Assembly (NCBI RefSeq): GCF_003268595.1
Contig: NZ_CP029797.1
Span: 1,819,501 to 1,883,500, forward strand
DNA: 64,000 nucleotides
From: Paraliobacillus zengyii
GTDB lineage: Bacteria > Bacillota > Bacilli > Bacillales > Amphibacillaceae
Reading direction: 5' to 3'
Shown here: positions 1-9,514 of the stretch, piece after piece
How the letters are laid out: each line of letters opens with the position of its first letter
Position numbering within the stretch: the stretch's first letter is position 1
Position numbers and translations under genes: made by a program
Notes under the pieces: generated by a model
What the model saw: the letters and a program-made list of their open reading frames with translations, nothing else
What the model was told of the DNA's origin: nothing
The model's database searches: none

Positions 1-432
1 ATGAAAGATTGGCAAATCACTAGTAAGGAAGAACTTGACGATTATACGTATTATGTAGCCGGACTAGTTGGTGTGATGTTATCAGATATTTGGAAATGGT
101 ATGACAACACGGAAACAGATAAAGAATTAGCGATTGCTTTTGGTAGAGGTTTGCAATCTGTTAATATATTACGGAACCAAGAGGAAGATAGTGAACGCGG
201 GGTTAGTTTTATGCCGGATAATTGGAATCGTGACGACATGTTTCATTATGCAACAACGAATCTTAATTTAGGTCAGGAATACATAAAAGATATTAGTAAT
301 CGTAATATTCTGATTTTTTGTAAAATCCCTTTGGCTCTCGCAAATAAAACATTAAAAGCGTTAAAAAGCGGAAGAGAAAAGATCACCAGAAATGAAGTAG
401 AATCTATCGTGGATCAGGTAACTACTGAGTAG
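1..432 (+). CDS. Squalene/phytoene synthase family protein, 3' part only
   Basis: The frame is open from the first base to a stop at 432 and encodes 143 residues. It looks like the C-terminal half of a trans-isoprenyl diphosphate synthase of the squalene/phytoene synthase family. Visible are the helix YYVAGLVGVMLSDIW (about 17-31) and the second Asp-rich region NILRNQEEDSERG (about 57-69), which in the family binds Mg-diphosphate. The first DxxxD motif is missing and the family is usually 270-290 residues, so the gene almost certainly begins upstream and the initial ATG is an internal Met. These enzymes condense two prenyl diphosphates for carotenoid or related terpenoid synthesis at the membrane. 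The exact product cannot be told from this fragment. Confidence 0.75.
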   Translation: MKDWQITSKEELDDYTYYVAGLVGVMLSDIWKWYDNTETDKELAIAFGRGLQSVNILRNQEEDSERGVSFMPDNWNRDDMFHYATTNLNLGQEYIKDISNRNILIFCKIPLALANKTLKALKSGREKITRNEVESIVDQVTTE

Positions 433-543
433 AGATATTTTCCTTTTAACCTAAAACATAAAATTAGACTTCTTGCTAGTAAAAGCTTAGAATTAAATTA
501 TCTTGTTTTCGAGATGATTTACTTTAAATGAGGGGGATATGAA

Positions 544-1104
544 ATGTTAAAAATAGGTATTATTTTAGGAAGTGTCCGTCAAGGACGTAATGGAGAAGCG
601 GTAGCTAACTGGACGTATGATTTTGCAACAAATCGTAACGATGAGGCTTCATATGAGATTGTTGACTTAGTGGATTATAACTTACCATTTTTAGGGGCGG
701 CAGTACCCGAAGCTGGTAAACAAGAGGCGGAAGCGGCTATCAAGGCATGGTCAGAAAAGATTGCCTCGTTTGATGGGTATATTTTTGTTGCACCAGAATA
801 TAACCATTCAATAGGTGGTGCTTTGAAAAATGCACTAGACTACTTGAATCCAGAAATAAATAATAAAGCTGCAGGCTTTGTTGGTTATGGTGGAATGGGT
901 GGTGCGAGAGCATATGAAAACTTACGTTTAATCTTAGGTGAATTACAAGTCGCTGATGTGCGAACTGCTATTGGATTTTCATTAATGACTGATTTTGAAA
1001 ACTTTAGTGTATTCAAACCGGCAGATTACCATGCAGCTAATGCCAATGAGATGCTTGATCAACTCATTTCATGGAGTGGAGCATTAAAAACGATTAGAAA
1101 ATAA
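544..1104 (+). CDS. NADPH-dependent FMN reductase family protein
   Basis: This 186-residue protein has the flavodoxin-like fold of NAD(P)H-dependent FMN/quinone reductases. GSVRQGRNG (about 9-17) is the phosphate-binding loop for FMN, and PEYNHSIGGALKNALDYL (about 84-101) is the second conserved flavin-binding segment. The family moves electrons from NAD(P)H to flavin, quinones, azo compounds or chromate in the cytoplasm; the physiological substrate is not predictable. The ATG follows an AGGGGGATATGAA Shine-Dalgarno region. It appears to be a single-gene unit closed by a terminator just downstream. Confidence 0.85.
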   Translation: MLKIGIILGSVRQGRNGEAVANWTYDFATNRNDEASYEIVDLVDYNLPFLGAAVPEAGKQEAEAAIKAWSEKIASFDGYIFVAPEYNHSIGGALKNALDYLNPEINNKAAGFVGYGGMGGARAYENLRLILGELQVADVRTAIGFSLMTDFENFSVFKPADYHAANANEMLDQLISWSGALKTIRK

Positions 1105-1113
1105 AAAGACAAG

Positions 1114-1149
1114 AAAACTTTCGTGCTACATGTGCATGGAAGTTTTTTT
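1114..1149 (+). terminator. Rho-independent terminator after FMN reductase
   Basis: A 13-bp imperfect stem (1114-1126 with 1134-1146) closes a 7-base loop and runs into a T tract, ten bases after the reductase stop. Confidence 0.75.
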
Positions 1150-1246
1150 GTTGATATTGTAAATGATATAATAGAAAATAAATATGGTTTTTATGTTAAA
1201 GTTATATATAGCTAGATAATGTAGTTCATAGTTTAGGAGCTTGGAT

Positions 1247-2191
1247 ATGGAAAAAAGTAAATACTCAAGATTCATGTCGTTTACAAGAGATGAATGGGCT
1301 AAGTTTCGCTCAAATACGCCGCTAACTATCTCACAATCTGAAATTAAATTCCTACACGGAATAAATGAACAGATATCTTTAGAAGAAATAATCGATATAT
1401 ATTTACCACTAATTCGATATTTGTCCTATAGAATGGAAGCAGTTAAAAAAACAGATAAAGTTAATGAAGCATTTTTTCAACAGGATATTAAGAAAGGTCC
1501 TTTTATTATTGGTGTAGCAGGAAGTGTTGCAGTAGGAAAAAGTACGACGTCAAGAATTTTAGAATCTTTACTGTTAAATTCACCTAATCAACCAAAAGTT
1601 GCTCTCATTACAACAGACGGCTTTTTATTTCCAAACGATGTTCTTGAGGCTAAAGGAATTATGAATAAAAAGGGTTTTCCTGAGAGTTATGATATAAAAG
1701 CTTTGATTACTTTTATGAAACAAGTTAAGTTAGGCGAAAAAAAGCTTCAAGCACCAATATATTCACATGAAAAATATGATATCATACCAGATCAATACAT
1801 AGACATTAATGAACCAGATATTGTAATCATTGAAGGAATAAATGTTTTACAGACATCAAAATCCATAGGTGAACGTACACCAAATATTTTTGTTTCAGAC
1901 TTTTTTGATATTTCGATTTATGTGGATGCAGATGAACCTGATATTAGGAAATGGTATATTGAACGTTTTAAAATACTGAAAAATACCGCTTTTGCTAAAA
2001 AGAATTCTTATTTCAATAAATATGCGGAGCTTTCTGATCAAGAAACGGAAGTTATTGCAAGAGATATTTGGAATAAAATAAATAAAAAGAACCTTAAACA
2101 GAATATAAGACCAACGAAAAAGCGTGCTGATATTATATTAAAGAAAGGAGAAGATCATCGGGTATCTTCTGTTAAAATACGTAAAAGATAG
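1247..2191 (+). CDS. coaA: Pantothenate kinase, type I (CoaA)
   Basis: Predicted ATP:pantothenate phosphotransferase, the first step of coenzyme A synthesis, cytoplasmic. The P-loop GVAGSVAVGKST lies at about 89-100, followed by ITTDGFLFPN and the IIEGINVLQ strand typical of the PRK/CoaA kinase family. The 314-residue length fits the 310-320 usual for type I enzymes. I chose ATG 1247 because AGGAG at 1235-1239 is 7 bases upstream; an in-frame TTG at 1241 would almost touch it. Many Bacillaceae use the type III kinase (CoaX) or carry both; whether this strain has CoaX cannot be seen here. Confidence 0.93.
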   Translation: MEKSKYSRFMSFTRDEWAKFRSNTPLTISQSEIKFLHGINEQISLEEIIDIYLPLIRYLSYRMEAVKKTDKVNEAFFQQDIKKGPFIIGVAGSVAVGKSTTSRILESLLLNSPNQPKVALITTDGFLFPNDVLEAKGIMNKKGFPESYDIKALITFMKQVKLGEKKLQAPIYSHEKYDIIPDQYIDINEPDIVIIEGINVLQTSKSIGERTPNIFVSDFFDISIYVDADEPDIRKWYIERFKILKNTAFAKKNSYFNKYAELSDQETEVIARDIWNKINKKNLKQNIRPTKKRADIILKKGEDHRVSSVKIRKR

Positions 2192-2527
2192 TGCTGAGAT
2201 AAATACCACTATTTTCGTTTAAGTCTCTAAGAGAATGAATAATTACTCATTTGACATCTTTAAAGAATTAGACGCAAAGTTATTACAAAGACATAATCGT
2301 CTACATGTACCAAATGATATTTATCGACTGAGCTTTCTCGTATGTTCACTCTATTGACTTTGTTGAAATATGATGTGATAATTTTAAAGGATCGCTAGTA
2401 ATCTGGTAATCCATAATATAGTTTTATTGGTGAAAATTTTTAGTTAATCTTAATTATTTCTGGCATGATTTAAGTCATGCACTATTTTTTTACAACAATA
2501 GAACAAACAAAAGAAAGAGGGATATTA
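2192..2527. other. Intergenic stretch without a supported gene
   Basis: These 336 bases hold no convincing gene. A 40-codon reading frame starts at ATG 2235 and ends at 2357, but it lacks a ribosome binding site and I do not recognise the product. It could be a remnant. The region presumably also holds the promoter of the downstream ABC operon. Confidence 0.5.
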
Positions 2528-4090
2528 TTGGAAGGAAAAAGTAAACGATTTTCAAAAAAAACAATTTGGCTTACTGTTATTATAGCTGTCATAATAGTTG
2601 GAGGAACGATCACAGCTACAACATTTCTCACCAAAACGTCAAAACAAGCCTACTTTTTGGCCGAACTGAATGCAGCTAATTTCATGACAGAAGTGGTAGA
2701 GGACCGTTATAGTGATGAATTAGATTGGGCAGAAAAAATAAAAGAAACGCCAAGTGAATCCAATTTAGAGCTTTCAGCTGAATTTAATGATCCATCTGGT
2801 TATGATTCAACAGGAATGCAAGAACTTATTAATAATTCTACTATATCTGTAATGAGCGGTTTAGATCCAGAGAATAAAGAAATGAAATTTAAAGGTTCGA
2901 TCAACGTAGGTGAAATTTCAATCGAGGATATTGAATTTTATCTTACATCTGATAGAATGCTGGCTTCGTTATCATTTCTTGATCAATATGTACAAGTAAA
3001 AGAAAGCGAAATTGGTACCTTACTATATGAAATAGATCCAATGAGTTATACAGGAGAAGAAGAAATTGAGTTTGATCCTTTCTTTGATCAAACTGTGCTA
3101 AGTGAGGAAGATAAAGAACATTTCCAAGATACATATATCAAAATGGTTTATGAAGAACTACCTGATGATGCCTTTACTTCAGAAGATGAAACAATAGAAG
3201 TTAATGGGGATTCAATTGCGACGTCAAAGGTTACACTTCAATTATCTGAAGAAAAGATAAAAGATATTATGAATAAAGTACTCACTGAAGCTGAACAGGA
3301 TGAGACGTTAAAAGAAATTATTCAAAATCAAGCTACCTTTGATACTATTTCTACTAATTCTGATGAACTTGCCCAAATTACCGAAGACTTTGAAGCGGAA
3401 ATCTCTAAGGCAAAAGAAGCAATAAATGATTTTAGTATTCCTGGTGGATTGACTTCTACGTTGTGGATAAAAGATGACCTTATAGTTCAACGTGATTTTT
3501 CTATGGAAATGGGACCTTCTGAATCGGAGTTAATGGTGTTTAGTTTAATGGGTACACAATTAATGAATGAACAAAACCAAACGTTTGATTATGAGTTAGC
3601 AGTAACAGATGAATTTGGAACAAATACAATTAATTTAAATGGTGATTTATCTTGGCAAGATAATGTTGCAGATGACCATATTACCCTTTCAGCAAATGCT
3701 TTTGAATTATCCTATACAGGAACGGAAGAATTAAATGATGGAACGAGAAATTTTGATCGTAGATTAACTTTTCAAGATGAATCTTCTTCTCCGATGGAAG
3801 TAATCTGGAACGGAACATCTACTTATAATAATGATCAAACAAATACGGAACAGTACCTATCTCTTACTGGTGAAGGTATAAGTGAGAATGACTTTAAGTT
3901 ACATATTAATTCCAATTCAAAATTAGTAAAAAGCTTAGATATCGATACAGAATCAATGGATGTCGTGAATTTAGGTACGATGAGTTCAGATGAAATCGAC
4001 ACATTTATGATGGATGAAGTAACACCTCAGTTTCAGCAATGGCTGGCAGAGTTTTATGGATCAATGTTTGATGCTGGTGCTGGTTTTTAA
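2528..4090 (+). CDS. Membrane-anchored extracytoplasmic protein heading an ABC operon (DUF6583-like)
   Basis: I do not recognise a defined function. The protein has a basic N-terminus, one membrane helix (about 13-33) and about 485 acidic residues predicted outside the membrane, arranged as two lipoprotein-like beta-rich halves. It resembles the uncharacterised DUF6583-type proteins of Bacillaceae, which is recollection rather than a search result. The start is probably TTG 2528, 5-6 bases after GAAAGAGGG; an upstream in-frame ATG at 2477 has no ribosome binding site. It ends 18 bases before the first of two ABC-2 permease genes, so it is probably an accessory or substrate-recognition subunit of that transporter. 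Confidence 0.6.
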   Translation: MEGKSKRFSKKTIWLTVIIAVIIVGGTITATTFLTKTSKQAYFLAELNAANFMTEVVEDRYSDELDWAEKIKETPSESNLELSAEFNDPSGYDSTGMQELINNSTISVMSGLDPENKEMKFKGSINVGEISIEDIEFYLTSDRMLASLSFLDQYVQVKESEIGTLLYEIDPMSYTGEEEIEFDPFFDQTVLSEEDKEHFQDTYIKMVYEELPDDAFTSEDETIEVNGDSIATSKVTLQLSEEKIKDIMNKVLTEAEQDETLKEIIQNQATFDTISTNSDELAQITEDFEAEISKAKEAINDFSIPGGLTSTLWIKDDLIVQRDFSMEMGPSESELMVFSLMGTQLMNEQNQTFDYELAVTDEFGTNTINLNGDLSWQDNVADDHITLSANAFELSYTGTEELNDGTRNFDRRLTFQDESSSPMEVIWNGTSTYNNDQTNTEQYLSLTGEGISENDFKLHINSNSKLVKSLDIDTESMDVVNLGTMSSDEIDTFMMDEVTPQFQQWLAEFYGSMFDAGAGF

Positions 4091-4108
4091 TGAACGGAAG
4101 TGTTTATA

Positions 4109-5332
4109 ATGTCTAGTTTAAAGAGAATTTTATTTTTTATAAAACATTATCAGAAACAGCTACAAAAGAAGTGGAAGTCTATTCCTCTTCTTTTGTTGTT
4201 TCCAATTCTAATTGTTGGTTTGTGTTTTACTATTGTTGTCACTCTGCTATTACCGAGCGAAAATAAGCCTATAGAAGTAGGTTTGATCGATTTAGACCAA
4301 TCTGAGGAAACTACAATGTTAGTCAATGTGATTGATGATTCCTCTTTATTGGGTTCTTACATACATATTAGCAAATACACGGAAGAAGAGGCAGATCATG
4401 CAATAGAGCAAGGTACCATTAGTACGTACATTATGTTTCCAGAAAACTTCACAGATGATTTATATAATGGAAACTCTGTAGGTGTTTCCATCATTGGTAA
4501 TCCTGATATGCCAATAGATAGTTACATGATTAAAGAACTCATTGATAGTATGACTAGATATATTGCATCGGCACAAGCAAATATATTAACGATAGATAAA
4601 TATGCAAAGCAATTACCAATAGACAATCAAAAAAGACAAGAAATACTAATGGAACAGTTTAATCAATTTTTACTATTTACCGTATCAAACGATAAAGTGG
4701 TTTATGAAAAAGAAATAACGAACTTAACAACCACTTCACCAATCGAATTCTTTTCACTTTCCGGTTGGTTTGTGATATTTACAATATGGATTATTGCAAT
4801 TTATATTGTATTAGGAAAAGATGAGAGCTTGTCTTTGTGGAACCGAATGCGTTTATATGGTGTAACTATGTTACAACGGCTTATTTCTCGATTAATTTTA
4901 TCACTATTTTACGGGTTTATATTAGCAATAGGTGGATTTTATCTCTTTATACAAGTAATGGATATAGAATTTTATCTTATTGACTATGCAAGAATTGGAA
5001 TGTTAGTTAGTTTTTTCTGTACATTGTTTTTAGTCGGTTTATCATTTATTGACTTATTAATAAAATCAAAGAAATTAGCACTAATAATACAGCTCTTTTA
5101 TACTAGTAGTGTATTATTTATGAGTGGATCGATTTTACCAACTTTGTATTTTCCAGAAGATGTGAAATATTATCTACCATACTTATTTTCAGCAGAGACA
5201 TTTTATTGGTTAACTGAGATAGCGATTAAGGGACGAATGTATGTTGATTACACATTACTTTTCCTACTTGTTGTCATTAGTGTAGCAACTTTAATTGCAC
5301 TAGCTATGTGGAAGGAGCGTCGACATAGATGA
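4109..5332 (+). CDS. ABC-2 type transporter permease, first subunit
   Basis: This 407-residue membrane protein has the ABC-2 exporter layout: a first helix (about 25-47), an extracytoplasmic domain of about 160 residues (PSENKPIEVGLIDLDQSEET onwards), and a block of roughly five helices in the C-terminal half ending in a basic tail. ATG 4109 has GGAAG 8 bases upstream; the in-frame GTG at 4100 overlaps that site. The stop overlaps the next start as ATGA, so the two permeases are probably translationally coupled and form a heterodimer. The cargo is unknown; relatives export drugs, lipids or peptides. Confidence 0.8.
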   Translation: MSSLKRILFFIKHYQKQLQKKWKSIPLLLLFPILIVGLCFTIVVTLLLPSENKPIEVGLIDLDQSEETTMLVNVIDDSSLLGSYIHISKYTEEEADHAIEQGTISTYIMFPENFTDDLYNGNSVGVSIIGNPDMPIDSYMIKELIDSMTRYIASAQANILTIDKYAKQLPIDNQKRQEILMEQFNQFLLFTVSNDKVVYEKEITNLTTTSPIEFFSLSGWFVIFTIWIIAIYIVLGKDESLSLWNRMRLYGVTMLQRLISRLILSLFYGFILAIGGFYLFIQVMDIEFYLIDYARIGMLVSFFCTLFLVGLSFIDLLIKSKKLALIIQLFYTSSVLFMSGSILPTLYFPEDVKYYLPYLFSAETFYWLTEIAIKGRMYVDYTLLFLLVVISVATLIALAMWKERRHR

Positions 5333-6465
5333 AAGCAATTTTATATACGCGCATAATACATTGGAGTAAACACCCTGTTAGTATGATATGTTGGCTTCTG
5401 TTACCAATTATTGCAACATGTACATTTTTTTCAGTAACAGATCTATGGCAAAGTGAAACACAAATTCCAGTTGGGCTAGTAAATGAGGATGAGTCTATTA
5501 TGGCTGAGAACTTATCTCAATCAATAGGTGATATACCTCTTCTTGCTGTTAAAGAAATGAATAAGGATCAAGCATTGGTTCAACTCGAACAACATGAATT
5601 AGACAGCGTTTTTATTATTAAAGATGGTTATCAAGATAGTATCCAGAGCAATAGTCGTAATCAAGTAATAACGGCTTATATATCTGATATGTCCATAGCA
5701 TATATTCCGGTAAAAGAAGCAATTACCTCCTTTGTTCAGCAAGACGCTGGTAACTCAAAAGCTGCACATGTTGTTGACCAGTTAGTAACACAATATGGAG
5801 GAAATATAAGCTGGGAGTGGGAAGAAATTGTCGTAACGAGTAATGAGATTCGGGAGGAAGAGGCGTTATTACATTCAACTTTTTCTTTTTATAATCAAAA
5901 GGATCCAAAGCAACAAGACAGTAGTATTTCCTTATGGAATGTTTGGGGGATTTGGTCCTTTTTTGCTTTATTAACAACTTTTTATATTTACGACTGGGTT
6001 ATTAAAGAAAGGCGATCTACTGTTAAAGTTAGATTGTCTCTTTTAAAGATCTCTTTTAGATCATATATGATTGGAAATGCCTTTATTTATCTAGCTTTAT
6101 TAAGTCTATTTGATGTAATAAATGCTGCGCTTCTCGTTATTTATTTTGAGCAAACAATAAACTTTGTACAAATAATGACGTTAGTGAGTTTTCGTTTAAC
6201 GATTAGTATAGCAGCTTTCTTGTTTGCACTATATTTCCAAACAACCTTTATATATTATGTTTCTTCTATGCTTGTAACTATATTTTTTTCTATCATCGGA
6301 GGATCTCTCATATCAATAGAAGGAGTAACAAATCGTTGGCCGTGGCTAACCTATGGAAGTCCAATTTATGCCTTTTTAGAAGGTTGGATTATCAATCCTT
6401 GGCTTATTGTTCTACTTGTCCTGCTCTTTATTTGGTACTGGAGAAAGGAGAAAATCAATGCTTAA
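5329..6465 (+). CDS. ABC-2 type transporter permease, second subunit
   Basis: Paralogue-like partner of the preceding permease with the same topology: one N-terminal helix (about 15-37), an extracytoplasmic domain that begins VGLVNEDES and ends near residue 200, then five to six C-terminal helices. The 378-residue protein overlaps the upstream gene by 4 bases and the downstream ATPase gene by 8 bases, which fits a tightly coupled exporter operon. Substrate unknown. Confidence 0.8.
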   Translation: MKAILYTRIIHWSKHPVSMICWLLLPIIATCTFFSVTDLWQSETQIPVGLVNEDESIMAENLSQSIGDIPLLAVKEMNKDQALVQLEQHELDSVFIIKDGYQDSIQSNSRNQVITAYISDMSIAYIPVKEAITSFVQQDAGNSKAAHVVDQLVTQYGGNISWEWEEIVVTSNEIREEEALLHSTFSFYNQKDPKQQDSSISLWNVWGIWSFFALLTTFYIYDWVIKERRSTVKVRLSLLKISFRSYMIGNAFIYLALLSLFDVINAALLVIYFEQTINFVQIMTLVSFRLTISIAAFLFALYFQTTFIYYVSSMLVTIFFSIIGGSLISIEGVTNRWPWLTYGSPIYAFLEGWIINPWLIVLLVLLFIWYWRKEKINA

Positions 6466-7129
6466 AGTAAATGATCTATCAAAACATTTCGGTTCTAAAC
6501 AAGTACTGACAAATGTCTCCTTTCAAATAAACAAGGGAGAAGTAGTAGGTTTAGTTGGCGAAAATGGTGCGGGGAAATCAACATTGTTAAGCACGCTAGC
6601 AACACTGCTTTCTCTTGAAAAAGGCGCGATAATTTATAATGATCTTGATTTTGCTTCGGATAAACAGAAATTTAGGAAAAAAATCGGTTATATCCCACAA
6701 GAAATTGCTATATGGGAGGAATTTACTGTCGAAGAAAACATGGTTTTTTTTGAACAGTTATCATGGGAGAAAAAATCCAAGAAGCAGCTCAGACAAATTT
6801 GCCTAGATATGAAACTGACGCATTGGAAAGAAAAAGCAAAGACTCTATCTGGTGGAATGAAGCGTAAATTAAATATTGCGATTAGTCTTATCCATGATCC
6901 AGAAATTTTACTATTAGATGAGCCAACCGTTGGAATAGATTTGCGCTCAAGAAAAGAAATTGGCAGCTATCTTTATAATTTAGCTAAAGAAAAAGATAAA
7001 ATTATTATTTATACCTCGCATGACATGGAAGAAATAATTTCTTTTTGTGATTACATCTTTTGTATTGGGGAGGATCCCTTTTACAAGGAGATATTAGAAG
7101 ATAAAGGTAAACCTGTTTTCGTGTTATAA
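6458..7129 (+). CDS. ABC transporter ATP-binding protein of the ABC-2 exporter
   Basis: A single nucleotide-binding domain of 223 residues. It shows Walker [10 protein letters not shown], signature LSGGMKRKLNIAISL, Walker B ILLLDEPTVGID and a switch His in YTSHDMEE. The sequence belongs to the CcmA/DrrA-like exporter ATPases and would power the two upstream permeases. ATG 6458 follows AAAGGAG by 7 bases; the longer frame from 6407 adds residues that lie inside the permease gene and have no ribosome binding site. The domain is short, with no C-terminal extension. Confidence 0.9.
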   Translation: MLKVNDLSKHFGSKQVLTNVSFQINKGEVVGLVGENGAGKSTLLSTLATLLSLEKGAIIYNDLDFASDKQKFRKKIGYIPQEIAIWEEFTVEENMVFFEQLSWEKKSKKQLRQICLDMKLTHWKEKAKTLSGGMKRKLNIAISLIHDPEILLLDEPTVGIDLRSRKEIGSYLYNLAKEKDKIIIYTSHDMEEIISFCDYIFCIGEDPFYKEILEDKGKPVFVL

Positions 7130-7209
7130 AATGTAGTTTATTGAGGGTGGAAAGGGAAATGCTGACCTTGCAATTATTATAGTATAAATCAAAGAAGGGA
7201 GTGTTTAAT

Positions 7210-7413
7210 TTGAATAATGAAAAGATTGAAAAGTTGAGACGATTAAAAAATATCCTGTTTTCTATAATGATAATCTGTGTTGTTTCCTTACTAATATTTC
7301 GGTATTTTGATTTAGATACTTTAGCAGACTATGCATATGCAGTGGCTCCTATCGCTGGAATTTGTGTGATTGTACTTAATAGAGTATTAAGAAAAGAATT
7401 AAATAAGAAATAA
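7210..7413 (+). CDS. Small two-helix membrane protein, unknown function
   Basis: A 67-residue protein with a charged N-terminus (NNEKIEKLRRLKN), two predicted membrane helices (about 14-33 and 40-57) and a basic tail. The start is probably TTG 7210, 8 bases after GGGAG at 7197-7201; the GTG at 7201 overlaps that site. It follows the ABC exporter by 80 bases and may or may not be co-transcribed. I do not recognise a family. Confidence 0.5.
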   Translation: MNNEKIEKLRRLKNILFSIMIICVVSLLIFRYFDLDTLADYAYAVAPIAGICVIVLNRVLRKELNKK

Positions 7414-7512
7414 ACAGTGTTAGTATTTAAGTGTTTTAAATCACAGCAGTGATAATAATTATCATATATAATTGGAATAGATAAATTATTAAATTATAGG
7501 AGCTGCTAACTA

Positions 7513-7857
7513 GTGAAAAAAAATAATATAAATGACTTTGTAGAATTTAAAACAGATAGTTTAACAAAACGTGTAGTAATCAAGGATGGTAAGATGACAG
7601 TATTCATTCTAAACTTTAAACCTGGCCAATCATTACCAGCGCATAAGCACCCAGGATCGAATGTGCAATTATTAGTTTTAGAAGGTAATGGGGAATTTAA
7701 TATTGATGGAGTAACTGTTGGGGTAGAAAAGAATGACACGATTTTTATTGGCGGGGACGAGGAGCTTGCTTTTTTAAATAATGGATCTGAGAATGTAAGT
7801 CTTTATGTAGTACTAAATAATATTCCGGATGATAGATATGCTGAAAATTTTAGATAA
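7513..7857 (+). CDS. Cupin domain protein
   Basis: A single-domain cupin of 114 residues. The first cupin motif is seen in PAHKHPGSNVQLLVLEGNGEF (about residues 37-57) and the second in the GDEELAFLNNGSENVSLYVV region. The His residues of motif 1 suggest a bound divalent metal, while motif 2 lacks the usual His. GTG 7513 is preceded by AGGAG at 7498-7502. Such stand-alone cupins may be dioxygenases, isomerases or sensors, and the substrate cannot be inferred. It is monocistronic with a terminator downstream. Confidence 0.75.
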   Translation: MKKNNINDFVEFKTDSLTKRVVIKDGKMTVFILNFKPGQSLPAHKHPGSNVQLLVLEGNGEFNIDGVTVGVEKNDTIFIGGDEELAFLNNGSENVSLYVVLNNIPDDRYAENFR

Positions 7858-7874
7858 TATGTGGAATTAATCGT

Positions 7875-7927
7875 AAATGTTAGGTAACAAATGGACAATT
7901 GTCTTTTTGTCGCCTAACATTTTTTTA
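7875..7927 (+). terminator. Terminator after cupin gene
   Basis: Ten-base inverted repeat AAATGTTAGG/CCTAACATTT (7875-7884 with 7913-7922) ends in a T run. Confidence 0.75.
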
Positions 7928-7978
7928 GTTATCATTTCATATAGGTAATTGTTATACTGTGAACAAAGGGGGAATTCC

Positions 7979-8629
7979 ATGAAAAAAAAGTTGGTTTTAT
8001 TTTTAATTTTGGCATTGTTTTTAACACAAATGCCACTTGTTGGTACATACTTTTCAATTGTTAATACGTTACTACATGAAACAGGTCATGCATTGATGTC
8101 AATTATTACTGGTGGTAATGTACAATCAATATCCTTATTTTCAAATACGGAAGGCGTTACACTTGCTAGTCATCGCTATTGGTTTGGTGGTTTTTTAACT
8201 AGTGCAGCTGGGTATGTATTTGCATCTTTTATGGCCTTTTTATTTATGACATTGATTTATAAAAGAAAAAGCAACTATGTATTAGTAATTATATTAGGAA
8301 TACTACTTATTAGTTTACTGTTTTGGATCCGTAACGCATACGGTCTATTCTGGATTATTACAATCATAATTGTATTTTCATGGGTTTTGGTTAAAGGTTC
8401 TAAATCAATTATAGATTATTCTGCACTATTCATAACCTCGTTATTATTAGTAGAGTCTGTAACTTCATCATTTGAAATTATGTACATTAGCTTAGTCTCA
8501 CCTAGTAGAGCAGGAGATGCAACGAACTTAGCTAATATGACAGTACTTATTCCAACAATGGTATGGGGCGTTATTTTCTTTTTACAATCTCTCTTTTTCG
8601 CTAGATTAGGATTAAAAAGATACTTTTAA
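7979..8629 (+). CDS. M50B-type membrane metalloprotease-like protein
   Basis: A 216-residue polytopic protein with an N-terminal helix (about 5-24), the zinc-binding motif HETGH at 33-37, and four or five further helices. The HExxH-type motif within a membrane segment followed by SIITGGNVQSI is typical of the small M50B peptidase-like proteins of Firmicutes, which resemble site-2 proteases. Whether it cleaves proteins is unknown. ATG 7979 has AAGGGGGAA upstream; the frame open from 7949 is not supported by a ribosome binding site. No linked anti-sigma factor is visible. Confidence 0.7.
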   Translation: MKKKLVLFLILALFLTQMPLVGTYFSIVNTLLHETGHALMSIITGGNVQSISLFSNTEGVTLASHRYWFGGFLTSAAGYVFASFMAFLFMTLIYKRKSNYVLVIILGILLISLLFWIRNAYGLFWIITIIIVFSWVLVKGSKSIIDYSALFITSLLLVESVTSSFEIMYISLVSPSRAGDATNLANMTVLIPTMVWGVIFFLQSLFFARLGLKRYF

Positions 8630-8723
8630 GTTTTATGTTAGGAGAATTCCAAACGCTTTTCTGGTAACTACAGTTTCTAAGCTTTACACTTATATAAGAT
8701 AAGTATAGAAAGGATGAATGAAA

Positions 8724-9446
8724 ATGGCACAAGAGATAAAAGGAAAAATTGCTTATATAACAGGAGCAAGCAGTGGGATTGGAAAGTCAACTGCACTTCA
8801 ATTGGCTAAAGAAGGTGTAAATGTTGGACTCATTGCGCGCACAGAAACAAAATTACTTGAAGTAAAGAAAGAGGTTGAAACATTTGGGGTAAAATCTCAT
8901 ATAGTAATTGCTGATATTGCAAATATGGTAGAAGTAGATCAGGCAATTACAACACTTGAAAACAAACTGGGTCCAGCGGATATATTGATTAATAATGCTG
9001 GCATTGGATTGAGAGGATCATTTTTAGAGACTGAACCAGCAGATTGGAAACATACGTTTGAAGTAAATGTATTTGGTACGTATCATGTTACGCGTGCTGT
9101 GTTACCACAAATGATTAAAAAAGATCAAGGCGATATCATCACTATTTCATCTAGTAGTGGCTTAAAAGGTACAGCAGGTTCTACATCCTATAGTGCTTCT
9201 AAATTTGCGATTCAAGGAATGACAGAAGCTTTAATGCAGGAAGTGAGACGTAATAATATCCGCGTATTTACACTCAATCCAAGTTTAGTTGCAACTGAAC
9301 TCGCTTTTGGTGATAACTTAGATGAAAAGAATGACGATAAGTTTATGCAACCAGAGGATCTTGCAGAATATATGGTTGCACAATTGAAATTAAATCCACG
9401 TATCTTTATCAAGCAATCCTTACAGTGGGCGACAAATCCATTTTAA
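8724..9446 (+). CDS. Short-chain dehydrogenase/reductase, YoxD-like
   Basis: Classical SDR of 240 residues. TGASSGIG (about 13-20) binds the NAD(P) cofactor, NNAG is the stabilising strand motif, and the Ser/Tyr/Lys triad is seen in ISSSSG and YSASK. The C-terminal MQPEDLAEYMVAQLKLNPR strongly resembles B. subtilis YoxD, annotated as a 3-oxoacyl-ACP reductase homologue; the true substrate is unknown. ATG 8724 is 9 bases from AAAGGA; ATG 8718 is too close to it. Confidence 0.85.
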   Translation: MAQEIKGKIAYITGASSGIGKSTALQLAKEGVNVGLIARTETKLLEVKKEVETFGVKSHIVIADIANMVEVDQAITTLENKLGPADILINNAGIGLRGSFLETEPADWKHTFEVNVFGTYHVTRAVLPQMIKKDQGDIITISSSSGLKGTAGSTSYSASKFAIQGMTEALMQEVRRNNIRVFTLNPSLVATELAFGDNLDEKNDDKFMQPEDLAEYMVAQLKLNPRIFIKQSLQWATNPF

Positions 9447-9514
9447 ATAAAAATGCTCATGTGTGTAAACTTTCTATAAGAACCAGTATATTTTGCTAAA
9501 ACAATTAGCTAATA

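Noticed and set aside
1..3. ATG at the first base as a true start
   Set aside because: The product lacks the N-terminal half of the squalene/phytoene synthase family, so this is most likely an internal Met of a gene cut by the window edge.
2235..2357. 40-codon plus-strand ORF between coaA and the ABC operon
   Set aside because: No ribosome binding site, no recognisable product and no support from context; may be a remnant, so recorded only as intergenic.
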